From Oscillospiraceae bacterium (lineage in GTDB: Bacteria > Bacillota > Clostridia > Oscillospirales > Acutalibacteraceae), in NCBI GenBank assembly GCA_015066175.1, contig SVOW01000002.1, positions 1 through 64,000 on the forward strand: DNA of 64,000 bases. Direction: 5' to 3'. Position 1 is the first letter of the stretch. The number at the start of each line of letters is the position of its first letter. The position numbers and the translations under genes are program-made. This document shows positions 9,301-16,986 of the stretch, piece by piece. The notes below the pieces were generated by a model. That model was not told where the DNA came from, did not search any database, and was given only the letters and a program-made list of their open reading frames with translations.

Positions 9301-9502
9301 AATTCACCTTGTCGGCGATATTAACGGCGACGGTAAAATTATGGTAACTGACTATTCTGCAATTTTAAGGCACGTAAAAAAGGTAAAAAATCTTGAAGGT
9401 TATGAATTTGCCTGTGCGGATGTCAACGGTGATGGCAGAATTATGGTGACTGACTATTCCGCGGTTTTAAGACACGTTAAGAAGACAAGTTCACTGTGGT
9501 AA
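6335..9502 (+). CDS. Large secreted protein with beta-helix-like region and C-terminal dockerin
   Basis: The protein has 1055 residues, an AGGAGG ribosome site and a signal peptide at about 1-30 (MKKTFTKRFF...VSVTA). Residues ~90-380 contain repeated N-GG-x-(F/Y) turns (NGGTYE, NDGTFI, NGGKFI, NGGYFE), as in right-handed beta-helix or pectin-lyase-like folds. Residues ~600-780 hold two beta-rich repeats of the kind seen in bacterial surface proteins (AVFTGLYNVTV, AVYEVLVDEI). Residues ~900-985 form a carboxypeptidase-regulatory-like domain, and 990-1055 is a type I dockerin. The gene follows the other dockerin gene by 40 bases and may share its transcript. Codon use before about 9060 is visibly richer in G/C at third positions than that of its neighbours, whereas the dockerin end matches them. 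This suggests a transferred body fused to a local module. No catalytic motif was recognised. Confidence 0.8.
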   Translation: MKKTFTKRFFSVLLSVVILVGVCTPVSVTAVTEEEIYGYDPNYEHGYFLGGRGEWEGGTWIREVYDWDDMDQVFKMLDSSSMFNYGYVTVKLMADLSMTAQGLANDAYTMKEYIVDYGSKNIVFDFNGHTLSGTDTVSTTNQEYPLESFIRLFLNGGNVLAFTDSVGGGGINFYSSRAIDSSLAALHVYAVGSRGTYDEDAPNSYPAKVIFNGGTYEMTAKIEKFAQGTCHGDVEFRGTVIADYVDVEINDGTFIANSEGLISSYENRDMCARELAAFGTTISDWFNFPYEYHPNDEEITPYEETGRTVINGGKFISDGYAVHHFDNCEVYQILGVTGVVQTLDSHFHVNYPTINGGYFEGQMGFTGLTFIYSDGNEDLNSRPASEIIPETALFVGVDKDGDESTDITDWDWKDLHDMQSCIVISGDAIKLNTTPEGEGDPIQLTRTVKQSDTFEMSWTVPAYLEGVVVCQPVFTITRPNSAIEPKTYSKSKITLDYSEYPNDVNVTCGLYVFVEGAGEGALLQQAGYIHRDYTVDVKRIYTATDACMKCYVSNRGWIWNEIVEGGTCRFVISPNDYYELTDPDQLQVYVNDVLVTPDEDGIYTVENVTEDLVISCDGDGFTSYSNLTITAGEKTVKEKIFDGGTYTFKTLEEFGATVPENSTFNGWKIGNKIYQPGETYTVPGGGEIKINAVFTGLYNVTVENGIAYADEAHTQPITYAAEEQVIYIVADPAPEGKVFSYWNRTFVTPGGHGWFDDSESAETTFTVYDSDVVLTAVYEVLVDEIVINGMTKPSAGVSIDNSDYSYKWGCSVPADSGYSLGISYWYDITEGEPEFAMSDGDVFQIGHTYRFKARIHLGADHFFPANAEDISVTLAGINAEDYEWTINEIGYTSATIYFEFTCEEAPEGGVTVSGTAESFGDEEDVLFIDLILAGSTEKSYSAILAGTKSDFVVENVAPGTYTMRVYKNNHVTREYEVVVADKDIVQNVKIHLVGDINGDGKIMVTDYSAILRHVKKVKNLEGYEFACADVNGDGRIMVTDYSAVLRHVKKTSSLW
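9320..9480 (+). repeat. 161-base dockerin block, copy 2
   Basis: This is the partner of 6112-6272 and is identical in all 161 bases as read here. After it the two genes diverge at the DNA level, although both encode the same ending KKTSSLW. Confidence 0.9.
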
Positions 9503-9522
9503 AACCCTGAAAGATATATAAC

Positions 9523-9559
9523 AAAAAGCAGAGTTGAGTAAAATCAACTCTGCTTTTTT
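9523..9559 (+). terminator. Terminator of the dockerin gene pair
   Basis: The stem GCAGAGTTGA (9528-9537) pairs with TCAACTCTGC (9544-9553), followed by six T. This is a clear intrinsic terminator 20 bases after the stop. Confidence 0.8.
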
Positions 9560-9564
9560 CTGTG

Positions 9565-9722
9565 AATTATAATTTATCTGTGTATTTCTAGTTTCAGCCT
9601 CCCCTTGAAAAATTTTCCAAGGGGAGATTCCCCTGTTAGGGGAAATGTCCGAAGGACAAAGGGGTTCCCGTTTCTGGGAAGAAAGTGGCAAAATCTTTGA
9701 TTTTGACGGAGGGGATTTTTTG
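9565..9722. repeat. Intergenic repeat island with chained hairpins
   Basis: It starts with an AATTATAATTTAT box (9565) and then has successive hairpins: CTCCCCTTG/CAAGGGGAG (9599-9626), TTCCCC/GGGGAA (about 9629-9645) and TGTCC-GAA-GGACA (9646-9658), ending in a GGAGGGGATTTTTT stretch. It lies between convergent genes. It resembles dispersed intergenic repeats of Clostridia; no gene is seen. Confidence 0.5.
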
Positions 9723-9729
9723 CTTGAAA

Positions 9730-10749
9730 TTACTGAATTTCTGAAAGTTTAACCGGTCTGTGTTCTTCAACTGATTTTTTAGCAGCAAGGCCGATTTTAA
9801 CTGACTGCATACCTGCGTGGATACCAACGGGAACATCTTTATCGTTTTCAATAGCATCAACAAACTGAGCAACTTCGTCTGTGAAAGACTGCATATATCT
9901 TTCAAGGAAGAAGAACAGGGGTTTTTCGCCTGTTACGCCGTTTTCGTCAGCGATAACAGCTGATGAAAGTGTATCGTTTGAAGTAGCAACCATACCTTTT
10001 GAGCCGAATACTTCTGCTCTCTGGTCGTAGCCGTAAGCAGCTCTTCTTGAGTTATCGATAACGCAGAGAGCGCCGTTTGCCATTTTCATTGTGATGATTG
10101 CTGTGTCAACGTCGCCCTGTTCGCCGATAGCGGGGTCAACAAGCACTGCAGACTGAACATAAACTTCTTCAACATCGCTGTTTACAAGGAATGTTGCCAT
10201 ATCAAAATCGTGAATTGTCATATCAAGGAAGATACCGCCTGAAACCTTGATGTATGCGGGGTTGGGGGGCTCAGGGTCACGTGAAGTGATTTTAACAATA
10301 TGAGGGTCGCCGATTCTGCATGCGTCAACAGCTTTACGGATAGCAGCAAAGTTGTGGTCAAATCTTCTGTTGAAACCAACCTGGAATTTAAGGTTTTTGC
10401 CTTCAAGAGCATCTGCAACTGCCTGAATTTTTTCGATTGAATGGTCAACGGGTTTTTCACAGAAAACGTGTTTACCTGCGTTTATTGCTTCAACTGAAAT
10501 TGAAGAATGTGTGTCAGTTGATGAACAAACCATAACTGCATCAATTTCGGGGTCAGCAAGAATTTCTTTATAATCCTTTGTTATAACTTCAACGCCCATG
10601 CTCTTAACGAATTTTTCTGTTTCTTCGTTCATAAAGGGGTCAGCAATTGATTTTACAGTTGCACCCTTAACGTGATAGGTGATTGACTGAAGATGTACTT
10701 TACCGATACGTCCTGCACCGATAATACCGATTTTAATCATTTTATTCAA
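9730..10749 (-). CDS. iolG: Inositol 2-dehydrogenase (Gfo/Idh/MocA family)
   Basis: This 339-residue cytoplasmic enzyme should oxidise myo-inositol with NAD+ to 2-keto-myo-inositol (scyllo-inosose), the first step of inositol breakdown. A Rossmann NAD site opens the protein (GIIGAGRIGKVH, residues ~7-18), and the family motif EKPVDHS is at about 97-103, with its conserved lysine. The length fits the family. It is the last gene of the minus-strand iol operon, 25 bases after iolA, with an AAAGGA site before ATG. Other Gfo/Idh sugar dehydrogenases look alike; operon context decides the call. Confidence 0.9.
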   Translation of the reverse strand: MNKMIKIGIIGAGRIGKVHLQSITYHVKGATVKSIADPFMNEETEKFVKSMGVEVITKDYKEILADPEIDAVMVCSSTDTHSSISVEAINAGKHVFCEKPVDHSIEKIQAVADALEGKNLKFQVGFNRRFDHNFAAIRKAVDACRIGDPHIVKITSRDPEPPNPAYIKVSGGIFLDMTIHDFDMATFLVNSDVEEVYVQSAVLVDPAIGEQGDVDTAIITMKMANGALCVIDNSRRAAYGYDQRAEVFGSKGMVATSNDTLSSAVIADENGVTGEKPLFFFLERYMQSFTDEVAQFVDAIENDKDVPVGIHAGMQSVKIGLAAKKSVEEHRPVKLSEIQ

Positions 10750-10774
10750 ATCCTTTCTTTAGGAAATTTTAAAC

Positions 10775-12277
10775 TTATATTGTGCCGTCCCATGTACTTA
10801 CTTCAAGGGCTTTCTTTTCGTCTTCAGAGAACCAGTGAGTAGTTACTGCTTTTGATTCTGTGTAGAAGCGGTAAGCATCTTTGCCGAGACAATGAAGGTC
10901 ACCGAAGAATGACTGTTTATGGCCTGAGAAGGGGAAGAATCCAACGGGCACGGGAATACCAACGTTGATACCAACCTGACCGCCGTCTGTGTGACGTGCA
11001 AATTCTCTGCCGTAGAAGCCACTCTGAGTGTAAATAACAGAGCCGTTAGCATAGGGGCTTGCGTTCATGATTTTAAGACCTTCTTCAAAGTCTTTACATC
11101 TCTTGATACAAAGTACGGGTCCGAAAACTTCATCGCTGCCGATTGTCATATCTTCTGTAACGTGGTCGAAGATTGTTGGGCCTACAAAGTAGCCGTTTTC
11201 ATAGCCTTCAACTTTTGCGTTTCTGCCGTCAAGAACAAGTGTAGCGCCTTCGCGGACACCCTTGTCAATATCAGCAATAACTTCATCGTAATGCTTTTTG
11301 TATGTAATCGGTCCAAGCTTGGAGTTTTTATCCCATGAAGGTCCGAGTGTGATTTTTTCTGCCTGTTTCTTGAGCTCAGCAACGAATTTGTCAGCGATAC
11401 TGTCAACTACAACGCAGCATGAAAGAGCCATACATCGCTGACCTGCGCAACCGTAAGCGGAGTTGATAACACCTGCAACAGTTCTTTCAAGAGCGCAGTC
11501 TTCCATAACAAGTGCATGGTTTTTAGCCTGACAGAGAGCCTGACAACGTTTACCGTTTCTTGCAGCTCTTTCATAAATTTTAAGGCCAACGGGAGTTGAA
11601 CCAACGAATGTAACGCCAACGATGTTGGGGTGGTCAAGGAGAGTGTTGATTTCGTTTCTTGAGCAAGTTACGATATTGATAACACCATCGGGAACGCCTG
11701 CTTCTTTGTAGATTTTTGCAAACATCATTGCAGTTTTAGGTGTAAGTGAAGCAGCTTTAAGTACCATTGTGTTACCGCAAGCGATACAAGTAGGAGCCAT
11801 CCAACCGAAAGGAATCATAGCAGGGAAGTTAACGGGAACAATTCCGAGGAATACGCCCATTGCTTCACGGTATTTAACTGTGTCATAACCTGTTGAAGCG
11901 TCCATAAGGCTTTCGCCCATCATAAGTGAGGGAACCTGAGTTGCAAGCTCTGTGCCTTCCTTTGCTTTCAGAACGTCGCCCTCAGCCTCTGACCATACTT
12001 TACCGTTTTCTTTTGCTACGCACATTGTGAGTTCTTCCATGTTCTGCATGATAAGATCTCTTACTTTATACATAATCTGTGCTCTTTTGATTGCAGGAGT
12101 TGCTCTCCATGCAGGGTAAGCAGCTTTTGCTGCTGCAACTGCTTCTAAAACTTCATCGTTTGTGCAACAGGGTGCCTGACCGGTAACTTCACCTGTGCTG
12201 GGGTTGTGAAGGTCATACCATACGTCTGTTTTTGAGTCTTTGAATTCACCGTTTACAAAATACTGTAATTTTTCCAT
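10775..12277 (-). CDS. iolA: Methylmalonate-semialdehyde dehydrogenase (CoA-acylating)
   Basis: This 500-residue aldehyde dehydrogenase converts malonic or methylmalonic semialdehyde with CoA and NAD+ to acetyl- or propionyl-CoA and CO2, the exit step of inositol catabolism. Family marks include FVGSTPVGLKIY (cofactor region) and the catalytic cysteine in YGCAGQRCMAL (about residue 285), the signature of the MmsA/IolA subgroup. Full length. It sits 4 bases after the iolE stop and before iolG, consistent with one transcript. The unusual cysteine-rich run SCCVVV just after the active site is worth noting, but the catalytic residues are intact. Confidence 0.92.
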   Translation of the reverse strand: MEKLQYFVNGEFKDSKTDVWYDLHNPSTGEVTGQAPCCTNDEVLEAVAAAKAAYPAWRATPAIKRAQIMYKVRDLIMQNMEELTMCVAKENGKVWSEAEGDVLKAKEGTELATQVPSLMMGESLMDASTGYDTVKYREAMGVFLGIVPVNFPAMIPFGWMAPTCIACGNTMVLKAASLTPKTAMMFAKIYKEAGVPDGVINIVTCSRNEINTLLDHPNIVGVTFVGSTPVGLKIYERAARNGKRCQALCQAKNHALVMEDCALERTVAGVINSAYGCAGQRCMALSCCVVVDSIADKFVAELKKQAEKITLGPSWDKNSKLGPITYKKHYDEVIADIDKGVREGATLVLDGRNAKVEGYENGYFVGPTIFDHVTEDMTIGSDEVFGPVLCIKRCKDFEEGLKIMNASPYANGSVIYTQSGFYGREFARHTDGGQVGINVGIPVPVGFFPFSGHKQSFFGDLHCLGKDAYRFYTESKAVTTHWFSEDEKKALEVSTWDGTI

Positions 12278-12281
12278 TTAT

Positions 12282-13175
12282 TTACACTCCTGCTTTTTCT
12301 CTGATATATTTTCTTGCTTTTACTGCATATTCAAAGGGATTTGCAATTGCGGGGTCCTGTTCTGCTTCAACAAGCATCCATCCCTCGTAATCTGCTTCTT
12401 CAAGAACTTCGAAGATAGGTGCAAAATCAATCATACCATCGCCGGGCACTGTGAATGCACCAAGTCTTACGCCCTGAAGGAAGCTTAAGTGTTCGTCTTT
12501 AACTTTTTTAACGATTTCGGGGCGGATATCTTTAAGGTGAACATGTTTGATTCTCTTTGCGTATTTTTTAAGCACTGCAAGGTAATCTTCACCGCAGTAT
12601 GCAAGGTGACCTGAGTCGAAAAGGAGATATACGCTGTCAGGGTCGCAGAGTGACATCATTTTATCAATTTCTTCCGCAGTCTGAACAACTGTACCCATAT
12701 GATGGTGATAAACGAGAGTAATATCGTATTCTTTTGCGATTTTGCCAAGCTTTGAAAGACCGTCAGCAAATTTTTTCCATTCTTCATCGTTCATAACATA
12801 TTTCTTATCAAAAACAGGTGTTTCCATCTGTCCCTGAATGCTGTAGCTCTGTTCTGATGCACCGATTCTTTTTGCACCGCAAGCTTTAAGGAATTCGCAG
12901 TTTTCGCGGAAATCCTTTTCCACTTCTTCAAAGGGTTTTGTAAGGATGAAAGATGAGAACCAACGGTTAGCAATCTGCAGACCTCTGATTTCAAGTTTTT
13001 TTGTTAATTCTTCGGGGCATTTGGGATATTTGTTGCCGATTTCGCAACCTTTGTATCCTGCAAGAGCCATTTCGCTTACGCACTGTTCAAATGTGTTTTC
13101 TGCACCGAGGTCGGGCATATCATCATTTGTCCACGCGATAGGAGCGATACCAAGTTTGATTTTTTCACAATTCAT
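12282..13175 (-). CDS. iolE: Inosose dehydratase (2-keto-myo-inositol dehydratase)
   Basis: The protein has 298 residues from the start at 13175 (MNCEKIKLGIAPIAW). This start is preferred to the longer frame opening at 13286 because an AAAGGA site sits just before it and the longer frame would overlap iolD. The fold is that of xylose-isomerase-like TIM barrels; visible metal-site segments include LVYHHHMGT, LLFDSGHLAY and HVHLKDIRP. The enzyme removes water from scyllo-inosose to give the trihydroxycyclohexane-dione used by IolD. It lies between iolD and iolA with short gaps, in the usual pathway set. Confidence 0.92.
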   Translation of the reverse strand: MNCEKIKLGIAPIAWTNDDMPDLGAENTFEQCVSEMALAGYKGCEIGNKYPKCPEELTKKLEIRGLQIANRWFSSFILTKPFEEVEKDFRENCEFLKACGAKRIGASEQSYSIQGQMETPVFDKKYVMNDEEWKKFADGLSKLGKIAKEYDITLVYHHHMGTVVQTAEEIDKMMSLCDPDSVYLLFDSGHLAYCGEDYLAVLKKYAKRIKHVHLKDIRPEIVKKVKDEHLSFLQGVRLGAFTVPGDGMIDFAPIFEVLEEADYEGWMLVEAEQDPAIANPFEYAVKARKYIREKAGV

Positions 13176-13194
13176 ATTCAACAATCCTTTCAGA

Positions 13195-15129
13195 TTAATA
13201 TTTTCTTGCTTCTTTAAGGTGTGCTTGTTTTTCAGCGTATGCCTCTTTACCTTTTTCAGTGCGGGGGATATCGCTGCAGCCAACATTCCACCAGCTGCCG
13301 TAGCCGTCTGTCATTGTTTTGGGAAGCACCTTGATATCAATAAGCGTTGGCTTGGTCTGTTTGAGAGAATCTTTGAGTGCTTCTCTCAATTCATCGGGAG
13401 TTTTTGCAGTGTATGTAACATAGCCGTAGCCTTTTGCACACATAGCATAGTCGATATTCATAAATTCGCCGTATCTGATGGGGTCATCACCATTTCTGTA
13501 ACGTGATTCTGTGCAGAGTGCTGCAACACCCTGACCCATCTGGAGATTGTTAATGCAACCGAATGATGCATTGTCAAAGAGAAGTACGTTGATTTTCTTG
13601 CCTTCCTGCAATGCAGTAATCATTTCAGAATGGAGCATATTGTAGCTTCCGTCACCGACCATTGCATAAACTTCTTTTGCTTCATCAGCAAGCTTTGAGC
13701 CGAATGCACCTGCAATTTCGTAACCCATACAGGAATAACCATATTCCATATTGTAGCTGTAAAGGCTGTCTGTAGTCCACATTCTCTGCATACATCCGGG
13801 AAGTGAGCCTGACGCTGCAACAACAATTGCATCTTCGGGAATAATATCTCTGATTATGCCGAGAGCAGTTGTCTGGCAAAGCACACCGCCTGTAGCACGT
13901 GAAAAGTTTTCAAGGTTATTTTCAACTCTCACCTTGTTTTCAGGCTCAAAGTTTTCAGCAGGGTATTCGATAGAAGTAAGACGAGCCATTTCGTCGTCCC
14001 ACAATTTTTTAGCGCTCTCAATTTCAGTTGTGTATGCTGATTTATAATCGCCCATTGCTTTGTCAAGAGTAGTAATACCTTCTCTTGCATCAGCAACGAC
14101 AGAAATACTGTCAAACTTCTGTGCGTGGAAAGCACTTGCATTGATTGTTATAACCTGAGCATCTGCATAAATCCATTTTGAAGAAGTTGTAAAGTCTGAA
14201 AGACGTGAGCCGATTGCAAGTACAACGTCAGCATCTTTCGCAATTGTGTTGGCAGAAGCATTACCTGTAGCGCCGATACCGCCGAGATTAAGCGGATGGC
14301 TTGACTTGATAGCACTTTTACCTGCCTGAGTTTCTGCAAAGGGGATGTTGTGCTTTTCGCAGAAAGCAGCAACTTCTTTGCCTGCCATACTGTATCTTAC
14401 ACCTCCGCCTACGATAACAAGAGGTTTCTTGCTTTCTTTGAGAGCTTTTGCAGCCTGCTCAATTTCGTAGTTGTTGGGGATAGTTCTCTGAATATAATGA
14501 ACTCTTTTTCTGAAGAATTCTTCGGGATAATCGTAGCTTTCGCCTTCAACATCCTGACACATTGCAATACATGCAGCACCTGTGTGAGCAGGGTCAGTAA
14601 GCACACGCATTGCATTTGTAAGAGCTGACATAACCATTTCAGGTCTTACAATTCTGTCAAAGTAACGTGAAACGGGTTTGAAAGCATCGTTTGTTGTAAC
14701 TGTTAAATCCTGGGGCTGTTCCATCTGCTGAAGAACGGGGTCAGGCTGTCTTGTTGCAAATGTATCACCCATAAAAAGAAGAAGGGGTACATTGTTTACA
14801 GTTGCGTTAGCAGCAGCAGTTACCATATTTGCAGCACCGGGTCCGATAGATGACATACAGGGGAGAATCTTAAGTCTGTTATGCTGTTTTGCATAAGACA
14901 TTGCAGCAAGAGCCATACCTTGTTCATTTCTGCCCTGCATAACTTTGATTGAATGTTCAGCCTGTGAAAGTGCTTCGCCTACACCGATAACACAGCCGTG
15001 GCCGAAAACTGCATAAAAGCTTTCTACAAATTTGCTTTCAATCATTTTGCCATCCTGTTCAATTGTGACGTACTGATTGTCAAGGTATCTGACAATAGCT
15101 TCGCCACAAGTAAGTCTGATTGTGCCCAT
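13195..15129 (-). CDS. iolD: 3D-(3,5/4)-trihydroxycyclohexane-1,2-dione hydrolase (ThDP-dependent)
   Basis: This 644-residue cytoplasmic enzyme of the acetolactate-synthase-like thiamine diphosphate family hydrolyses the cyclic dione to 5-deoxy-D-glucuronate. Three domains are visible: the N-terminal PYR domain (FGHGCVIGVGEAL, with the conserved Glu region early), a middle domain (about 210-350) and a C-terminal PP domain with the ThDP/Mg site, GDGSYNMLHSE followed by NASFGCINN. Its length fits IolD rather than acetolactate synthase, and the neighbours iolE and iolB confirm it. It is separated from iolB by 6 bases. Confidence 0.93.
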   Translation of the reverse strand: MGTIRLTCGEAIVRYLDNQYVTIEQDGKMIESKFVESFYAVFGHGCVIGVGEALSQAEHSIKVMQGRNEQGMALAAMSYAKQHNRLKILPCMSSIGPGAANMVTAAANATVNNVPLLLFMGDTFATRQPDPVLQQMEQPQDLTVTTNDAFKPVSRYFDRIVRPEMVMSALTNAMRVLTDPAHTGAACIAMCQDVEGESYDYPEEFFRKRVHYIQRTIPNNYEIEQAAKALKESKKPLVIVGGGVRYSMAGKEVAAFCEKHNIPFAETQAGKSAIKSSHPLNLGGIGATGNASANTIAKDADVVLAIGSRLSDFTTSSKWIYADAQVITINASAFHAQKFDSISVVADAREGITTLDKAMGDYKSAYTTEIESAKKLWDDEMARLTSIEYPAENFEPENKVRVENNLENFSRATGGVLCQTTALGIIRDIIPEDAIVVAASGSLPGCMQRMWTTDSLYSYNMEYGYSCMGYEIAGAFGSKLADEAKEVYAMVGDGSYNMLHSEMITALQEGKKINVLLFDNASFGCINNLQMGQGVAALCTESRYRNGDDPIRYGEFMNIDYAMCAKGYGYVTYTAKTPDELREALKDSLKQTKPTLIDIKVLPKTMTDGYGSWWNVGCSDIPRTEKGKEAYAEKQAHLKEARKY

Positions 15130-15135
15130 TTATAC

Positions 15136-15906
15136 TCATCCTTTCGTTAACCATTCGTGTTCAGGTGACACAAAACGTGTTGTTTTATACCAGGGGTCGC
15201 CGTCGAGATGACGAATCATCCACACATAATACATATTGTAGCCTGGTGCAACAACCTGCTGATGGTCTTCGCCACCGTCTATGAAACAAGCGGAAGAATC
15301 AACGCTTTTATATACTTCATCAGCGTTGAAGCATGCACCGAAGCCCTGAGGTTTATCAAATCTGTAATAGTAAACTTCAGGCTGTGGATGATGATGGGGA
15401 GGGTAACTTGACCATCTGCCCGGTTTATTGAAAACTTCACCCATAACCATATTTGAATAAGGTGCATTGTCAGGGTCAAACATTGTTGAAACAACTCTGT
15501 GACCTGCACCGTCCCACTGACCTTTGCCGAATTCCTGATAAAGGCAGTTTTCGGGGTTATAAAATACGGGTTCAAATTCTTTATCGTTATCTGTCTGCTG
15601 AATGATTATTTCACTGTCAGCAAGAGCTTCAACTGTAAATTCTGTGTTTTTTGAAGCGTGAAGACAGTAAGGCTTCATATCAAATGGGTTTTCACGCTTA
15701 CCTGTTTCTTCCTTGCTGTTACAAGTGAATTTAACTTCACCGCCAACGAGCAGAATTGCAGTTTCGTTTTTATCTTCGCAGAAAGAAATTTTTTCTCCTG
15801 CTTTCATATATTTTACTTTGATGTTCATTAACATATGAGCGTTTTTGCCGTTCATCTCGCAAAGCACTTTTTCGTTATTTTCGTTTAATACAGGTACTTC
15901 AAACAT
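15136..15906 (-). CDS. iolB: 5-deoxy-glucuronate isomerase
   Basis: This 256-residue cupin-type protein isomerises 5-deoxy-glucuronic acid to 2-deoxy-5-keto-gluconate. Metal-binding histidines are visible in SSYPPHHHPQPEVYYY (about residue 165) and in GGEDHQQVVAPGYNMYYVW (about 215). The length fits the family. The gene is tightly packed between iolC (4 bases) and iolD (6 bases). Confidence 0.92.
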   Translation of the reverse strand: MFEVPVLNENNEKVLCEMNGKNAHMLMNIKVKYMKAGEKISFCEDKNETAILLVGGEVKFTCNSKEETGKRENPFDMKPYCLHASKNTEFTVEALADSEIIIQQTDNDKEFEPVFYNPENCLYQEFGKGQWDGAGHRVVSTMFDPDNAPYSNMVMGEVFNKPGRWSSYPPHHHPQPEVYYYRFDKPQGFGACFNADEVYKSVDSSACFIDGGEDHQQVVAPGYNMYYVWMIRHLDGDPWYKTTRFVSPEHEWLTKG

Positions 15907-15910
15907 TTTC

Positions 15911-16927
15911 TTAACCTCTTACTACCATTTCTCCGTAAAGCTCTTTTTCTTCTGCAATGAACTTTTCAACAGCTTCAAGTGAAGGCATAGCCTCTGAGCA
16001 GCTGTGAGCAGAAATAAGCATTGATGCAGATGCAGAGCCGTATTCGAGAGCATCGATAATTTCGCATCCGTCAAGAAGAGCTCTGATGAATGATGAAGCA
16101 TAGCCGTCACCACCGCCGAAGCCTTTGAGCATTTTTACTGGGAAGGGTTTGATTGTGTAGCTGTTGCCATCGTTTGTGTAAGCAGTTGAGCCGTCTTTGC
16201 CGTGCTTGATAACAACAATTTTTGCACCGTAAGAGCACCAGAGTTTTGCACTTTCTTCGTCAGATGAACAAACACCTGTGATTGCTTCTGTAAGGTCAAA
16301 TTCTTCTCTTGAGCCGAGAATGATATCAGCATTTCTTGCTACCATTGAGTAGTAAACGGAAATTTCGTCTTTGTTTTTCCATGTATATGAACGGTAGTCA
16401 ATATCAAAAATCAAGGGAACATTGTTTTTCTTTGCAAGCATCATCGCCTTGAGTGCAGCTTCTCTTGAAGGAGACTGACAAAGAGCAGTGCCTGAAATCA
16501 GAAGAGCCTTTGTCTGGCAGATGTAATCTTCATCTATATCATCAGGATGAAGCATAAGGTCTGCCACACCTTCGCGGTACATAAGAATACTGCTTTCTGT
16601 GGGACTTTTGATTTCTGTAAATGTAAGACCAAGATTCTCACCATTTTTGCAACGGGTGATGTGGCTTGTGTCGATACCGTCTTTTTTGAAATAATTTATA
16701 ACATAGTCACCGAACTGATCGTCGGAAACTTTAGCAAAGAAACCGACTTTTTTACCAAGTCTTGCCATACCGACTGCAATGTTTGCAGGTGAACCGCCAA
16801 CGTATTTGTTGAAGTTGCTGCTTTCAGACAAGGGTTTGTTCATGTCAGTGGGATTAAAGTCGATAGCGATTCTTCCAAGTGGAATAAGGTCCAGTGGACG
16901 TGATGAATCAAATTCAATATAAGCCAT
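15911..16927 (-). CDS. iolC: 5-dehydro-2-deoxygluconokinase (PfkB family)
   Basis: The protein has 338 residues from 16927 (MAYIEFDSSRP), chosen because GGAGG (minus strand of 16936-16940) sits at ideal distance; the frame can be extended to 16981 without a ribosome site. The PfkB ribokinase fold is shown by GGSPANIAVGMARLG near residue 45 and the ATP/catalytic segment GFGGGDGYASSF near 280, with the catalytic Asp. It phosphorylates 2-deoxy-5-keto-gluconate. It is the first enzyme gene after the transporter. The aldolase gene iolJ is not in the window. Confidence 0.92.
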   Translation of the reverse strand: MAYIEFDSSRPLDLIPLGRIAIDFNPTDMNKPLSESSNFNKYVGGSPANIAVGMARLGKKVGFFAKVSDDQFGDYVINYFKKDGIDTSHITRCKNGENLGLTFTEIKSPTESSILMYREGVADLMLHPDDIDEDYICQTKALLISGTALCQSPSREAALKAMMLAKKNNVPLIFDIDYRSYTWKNKDEISVYYSMVARNADIILGSREEFDLTEAITGVCSSDEESAKLWCSYGAKIVVIKHGKDGSTAYTNDGNSYTIKPFPVKMLKGFGGGDGYASSFIRALLDGCEIIDALEYGSASASMLISAHSCSEAMPSLEAVEKFIAEEKELYGEMVVRG

Positions 16928-16953
16928 TTTTTTACCTCCATAAAACGAGTTTA

Positions 16954-16980
16954 TGCCGAATGAGTAAAACCCATTCGGCA
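16954..16980 (-). other. Intercistronic hairpin between transporter and iolC
   Basis: TGCCGAATG (16954-16962) pairs with CATTCGGCA (16972-16980) across a 9-base loop. No T run follows on the minus strand, so it more likely stabilises or processes the operon mRNA than ends it. Confidence 0.5.
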
Positions 16981-16986
16981 ATAAAT

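Noticed and set aside
2641-9502. A cellulosome scaffold gene cluster
   Set aside because: Two dockerin proteins are present, but no cohesin repeats or scaffoldin can be seen in the window, so a cellulosome is only implied.
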